DNA of 64,000 bases, taken from NCBI RefSeq assembly GCF_002236105.1, contig NZ_NIWU01000001.1, positions 1,798,001-1,862,000 of the forward strand. The letters run 5' to 3'. Both the position numbers and the translations under genes were made by a program. This stretch comes from Pseudomonas umsongensis. GTDB lineage: Bacteria; Pseudomonadota; Gammaproteobacteria; Pseudomonadales; Pseudomonadaceae. Shown here piece by piece: positions 60,434 to 64,000 of this stretch (the first letter of the stretch is position 1; the number at the start of each line of letters is the position of its first letter). Under the pieces are notes generated by a model that did not search any database, was not told where the DNA came from, and worked only from the letters and a program-made list of their open reading frames with translations.

Positions 60434-63400
60434 TTACTTACAGCCGGGTAACGAGTTTAATGTATTTTTGATACTTTCAATTTCACGCTCTACAAAACGA
60501 TCCCTGCTAGCCACACGCCCCTCCAAGACATTAAGTATGCTCTGCGCCTTTTCAGTACTTCTGTTACTCGGCCATTCTTCATGAGAAAAACCGGTTGTCG
60601 GAGCCGAAATATTGTTTTCTGTGCCTGGGTTGAGCTGCCCCCTCATATTTGATATTTCCCGGGTGACTTCAGATGTAATTGAAGACCGGCTAGATGAACG
60701 ACTTAACGTTCCAGGAGAGTTTATACCGGAGTCAAAACTTGTAGTGCTATCGTATCGCCCCCTGGTTAAGTCACCCGTTTTTTTAGACAATTGCACGCTA
60801 CGCCAGCTATCTTCTTGTTCCTGTTTACGATTTGCATGATTCAACTTTGCCTTATCGGTTTCAGAGAGCGCAATTCCATTAAGTTGTCTGGACCATTCAA
60901 CGCCCCTGTCTGCGCGGTTTTTTTCATACTTCTCCTGTTTCTCCGCTTGACTCTGCCTTAGCATATTTTGTCTCTCCCTTTCTTCCTGAACACGTTCATT
61001 CAAGAAATTTTTATAATCTCGGGCACCTGCATCAACTGAATACTTCTTCAGTTCAGCAGCCCCCTGATAAACTCTTCTTTTTACCCGCTCTTTTTCGGCA
61101 CCTCTAACAGCGATATCAGAATTATCAGCTGCAATTTTTACTCTTCGCTGATCAGCAGTACCTATCAGCAAATTGATTGCCGCAGTGGCTCGCACCTCTT
61201 TATTAATATCGGCAAATATGTTAACAGTCTCGACTTTAACATCGAATATTCTTAGATAATCAGGAGGAAGAATATTCCGCGCTGCTTGTTCACCCATCGT
61301 CCCAGCGCGCACACAATTAGCTAGAGACTGCATCAAGCTATCTTTTATTTGCGCAGGCACCTGTGCTGCGCCCTGGGATGGAAAACGAGTATTAAAATAA
61401 TAGCCCGGAATCTTTAACAGTTCACTTGACTGATTAAAAACCTCAGAATTTATTGCTGTGGCTTGTACCGCAGGCGAGGCCTTTGCAAGCAGACTAGTAA
61501 ACTCCAGCATGCGTCCAATTTGTATTGCCTTGATTTGCCCACCTGAATTCAAAGCAATGTTCAACTTTTTTTGTAATTCGGCGCTAGATGGACCAACAGT
61601 ACCTGCAGGGTTACTCCCCGGTGCAGTGGGAGGGATGATTGCATTGGCCGAACCGGATGGCCTGTCTGGCTTTGTCTCATCCTCGCTATCACTGTCAGAT
61701 GTTGCCCCAGATCGGATTGCTCCCGATAACGCGCCAGCGACCGCACCGGCTCCGCCTTTGTCTGGACCGTCTTCACCGAGTTTCTTGTCAAGAGCGTTGG
61801 CAATGGGAGCGCAAACTTCTTCTTGTGTTATGTGTTGTGCCGGCCCGCCGCCTTTCAAACCCGGATTTCCTGGCAATTGAGGCCGACCGTTTTTCGCCTG
61901 AATCTTATTAAAGATACTCAAATCGTTGCCATCCGAATCCGAATCCGAATCCGAGTCGGTATCGGCATCACTCGAATTGGAGTAACACTCTTTCAAACGA
62001 CGCTCCTCTGCCTCCGAGATCTGTATATACGCATTTAGCGTCTTCGTTTCAACTTCAGTCAACTCATCATGATCCTTAAATAGCTCCTCAGGAAGTATGC
62101 GCTTAACCGCTTCAGTTAAATTTCCAAAACGACGCTCAGCGATCGGTTTATAATGACCGCTGCCATTAGTCCAGAGCTTTAGCTGTCCATCTTCAAACAA
62201 AAAATCTCCCGCATAAAGTACATCCTTACCTTGGGCTAGCGAGCTGTGGCCTTCAACATAGTAGGGGTTATGATGTCGATATTCATTTAGCTCTCCTTTC
62301 GAATTCTGTTGGCCATTGTTCATACCACAATAAATACGATCAGGTTCATCTGGAAGGATGACATATGAGAAAACACCTTTCAGGTTGTACCTTCTTCCAT
62401 TATCCTTGCGGACTAGCTCATATTTATCTTCGTCATTTTTCGCCACATAAAATATTTGACCGGACACCGCTTCTTTTTCCACATGAAAATCAGGAATTTG
62501 CGGTATCGGCACCATAAGCTCTGTCAAAATGCTCTCATCACGAAACTTAACTTTAAGCGCAGGACTCTTATCAAATAATTTCTCAATGACAGTCTCTTTG
62601 AGTGGATACCTATAGCCCGCCCCCTTGAGTTTATCCAAACCGGACGCTATGTAGGTTATGAATGTATTTTTACGCTTTTCGAATGGATTCACCTTGCCCA
62701 AATTCGGATTGATATGTTTATCGAACCCTAGGGTATAGGCTCTAATAGCCGCAAATTCTTCCTGAGAAATAATAGGCGCCACCCCTGACTCCTGATACAA
62801 CTTGTTAATCTCTTCGGGACTACCCACCATCTTTTCAGCTTCATTTCCCCCTAGGTTAAAATCACGAAACATCTCGTAGAACAAACCTGTCAACATTGGC
62901 GAAACCGATGCGTCAACTGGTTCTAAATTTGTAGTAGGCGGCTGTACAAAACGTCCATATAGCGGCACTTCTTGATTACCAGTTCTTGAAGTATCATCGG
63001 TTCCTTGTGGTGAAGAGGTGGGAGTTGAGTCGGTAGAAAATAGTTTGTCACTCCACAACTTCGGATCCTGTTCCCACGGAGCGGAAACTGTTTTATTATT
63101 TTTATAAAACTTGACAGCATCGCCCAATTGCGCTCTGCATCGATACAAATGTCGCAACTCCTCAGCCGTTATTCCGCCTGCTTTTAAATCCTTATTACCA
63201 ACCACACTTCCCATCTCAATATCATCCAGAAAAATGTGCAGGTAGGCTGTTGGCCCACCGCCACTTTTTTGCTGAACAAACTCATCAATCATACTTTTAC
63301 TTTTATTAGAAAAGAGATAGGTGGCAGACTCGTGAATCCGTCGCCACGCCTCTCCTCCAGAAAACTTTCCCTGAATTTTTTCTGTTTCGAGCAGGCCGAA

Positions 63401-64000
63401 TGCGTGGGCGTAACGAGGATGTCTGCTTAAATCTGAAAATAATTCATCCAAGCTTTTATCTGAAAGTTCGGAACAATCTTTATTAGTACCTCCGCCCTCT
63501 TTGCCTTTCTCTTCCAGCTCAACAATATAATCAAAAACCCCAGAAACAAATGCTATAACACCCTCCACGGAGGCAGTGGATGTTACATCCGACAAAGCAG
63601 TTTTGTCAGCTTTGATATTTTCACTTCCAACCGTTTCATCCCTGCCTGATTTCTTACGTCGTTGTTCTTCCTTCACGACGATAACCAGCGCGTCCTCCAC
63701 ATCAAGTATCGTATCTGGCTTGTCGTTTACCTTTGAGACTGGCGTGCCTTCAAAATCATAGGCTTCAGGCTGTTCGGCCATTATGTTAAACGCGACCCTC
63801 AGGTTTTCCAGCAGACGGGCTGGCGTCCATGCGGGATGTTCCTTGCTGGTAACCGAAGGCAGACCTAATATACGATCCCCTTTGGCTTCAGAAAAAGAAG
63901 AGCAAAAATTTTCTTCCGGCACTGCTTTCGTAGAGACTGTTTCGTTAGTTTTAGCTTGAACACTTTGAATGTTTGCGGAGCTGGAAGAACTGCGAGAAGG
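60434..64000 (-). CDS. Very large protein of unknown function, N-terminus beyond window edge
   Basis: The frame is open from the right edge to the TAA at 60434, at least 1188 residues. No stop separates the edge from a GTG at 63922, so the gene starts outside the window. The visible N-terminal part is Ser-rich (PSRSSSSSANIQSVQAKTNE). The middle has FEDGQLKLWTNGSGHYKP (about 62145-62215), an acidic Asp/Ser run near 61930, and the C-terminal third is charged and helical. I see no membrane segment or catalytic motif. Base composition is clearly richer in A/T than its neighbours, suggesting transfer. A type III or other secreted effector or toxin is possible, not shown. Confidence 0.7.
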   Translation of the reverse strand, partial: PSRSSSSSANIQSVQAKTNETVSTKAVPEENFCSSFSEAKGDRILGLPSVTSKEHPAWTPARLLENLRVAFNIMAEQPEAYDFEGTPVSKVNDKPDTILDVEDALVIVVKEEQRRKKSGRDETVGSENIKADKTALSDVTSTASVEGVIAFVSGVFDYIVELEEKGKEGGGTNKDCSELSDKSLDELFSDLSRHPRYAHAFGLLETEKIQGKFSGGEAWRRIHESATYLFSNKSKSMIDEFVQQKSGGGPTAYLHIFLDDIEMGSVVGNKDLKAGGITAEELRHLYRCRAQLGDAVKFYKNNKTVSAPWEQDPKLWSDKLFSTDSTPTSSPQGTDDTSRTGNQEVPLYGRFVQPPTTNLEPVDASVSPMLTGLFYEMFRDFNLGGNEAEKMVGSPEEINKLYQESGVAPIISQEEFAAIRAYTLGFDKHINPNLGKVNPFEKRKNTFITYIASGLDKLKGAGYRYPLKETVIEKLFDKSPALKVKFRDESILTELMVPIPQIPDFHVEKEAVSGQIFYVAKNDEDKYELVRKDNGRRYNLKGVFSYVILPDEPDRIYCGMNNGQQNSKGELNEYRHHNPYYVEGHSSLAQGKDVLYAGDFLFEDGQLKLWTNGSGHYKPIAERRFGNLTEAVKRILPEELFKDHDELTEVETKTLNAYIQISEAEERRLKECYSNSSDADTDSDSDSDSDGNDLSIFNKIQAKNGRPQLPGNPGLKGGGPAQHITQEEVCAPIANALDKKLGEDGPDKGGAGAVAGALSGAIRSGATSDSDSEDETKPDRPSGSANAIIPPTAPGSNPAGTVGPSSAELQKKLNIALNSGGQIKAIQIGRMLEFTSLLAKASPAVQATAINSEVFNQSSELLKIPGYYFNTRFPSQGAAQVPAQIKDSLMQSLANCVRAGTMGEQAARNILPPDYLRIFDVKVETVNIFADINKEVRATAAINLLIGTADQRRVKIAADNSDIAVRGAEKERVKRRVYQGAAELKKYSVDAGARDYKNFLNERVQEERERQNMLRQSQAEKQEKYEKNRADRGVEWSRQLNGIALSETDKAKLNHANRKQEQEDSWRSVQLSKKTGDLTRGRYDSTTSFDSGINSPGTLSRSSSRSSITSEVTREISNMRGQLNPGTENNISAPTTGFSHEEWPSNRSTEKAQSILNVLEGRVASRDRFVEREIESIKNTLNSLPGCK

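Overview
The window is GC-rich and gene-dense and looks like a Pseudomonas chromosome, most likely from the P. fluorescens group. The reasons are a catB/catR pair, a ppnN, a MexT-like regulator, several Pseudomonas-typical small families (DUF1652, DUF2388, DUF2784, DUF2789, DUF3087, DUF3995) and dozens of REP-type palindromes of the GGGAGCGAGCCTGCTCGCG and GGAGCTGCCGCAGGCTGCG kinds. No rRNA, tRNA or CRISPR array was seen. Genus and group are inferred from memory of these families, not from a search.

Layout. 1-4.4 kb: the 5' part of catB, divergent catR with a perfect ATAC-N7-GTAT operator, a DUF1652 protein, a polysaccharide-deacetylase lipoprotein, and a SRAP (HMCES/YedK) gene translationally coupled to a small lipoprotein gene that seems frameshifted. 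4.4-5.7 and 13.4-14.2 kb: large palindromic intergenic repeats. 5.7-13.3 kb: azlCD, a DapA-family aldolase, a LysR regulator, a Cache-GGDEF diguanylate cyclase and ppnN. 14.3-15.4 kb: an orphan OmpR-type regulator and a small exported protein. 15.4-25.9 kb: a long minus-strand locus (sfnB, a stand-alone acyl-CoA dehydrogenase C-terminus, a flavin-dependent monooxygenase, a degenerate AMP-ligase, a Liv-type ABC transporter and an FAD protein). It starts from a good sigma-54 promoter and looks like an organosulfur scavenging system. 26-27.6 kb: a divergent XRE-cupin regulator and EamA exporter with a palindromic operator.

27.67-28.85 kb: an IS110-family element inserted in the middle of a REP palindrome. 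Its roughly 200-nt 5' non-coding end can be folded by eye into a two-loop bridge RNA. The target loop carries guides that match the two halves of the interrupted REP, and the donor loop carries guides that match the element's own ends. I consider this the most interesting object in the window.

29-35.1 kb: a complete six-gene Mrp (Sha/Pha) Na+/H+ antiporter operon with fused A and B subunits. 35.4-44 kb: a betaine-type binding protein, several small conserved proteins, a chemoreceptor with a C-terminal cytosolic sensor region, a DksA-like protein lacking two zinc cysteines, a GST, a membrane protein and a 23-residue membrane peptide. 44.2-46.2 kb: an OmpR-type two-component system. 46.4-51.2 kb: a SRPBCC/SDR/aldo-keto reductase operon with a divergent LysR, a MexT-like LysR and a DinB protein. 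51.5-56.3 kb: an FAD oxidoreductase behind a broken MFS gene, two GlxA-type AraC regulators, a DUF2388 protein and an SDR. 56.4-60.2 kb: an isoprenylcysteine-methyltransferase-like protein, a HAD phosphatase, an orphan response regulator, an MxKDx-repeat protein and a Tat-exported molybdopterin enzyme with its cytochrome b561 partner. 60.4-64 kb: most of a very large, AT-richer gene of unknown function that runs off the right edge and may encode a secreted effector or toxin.
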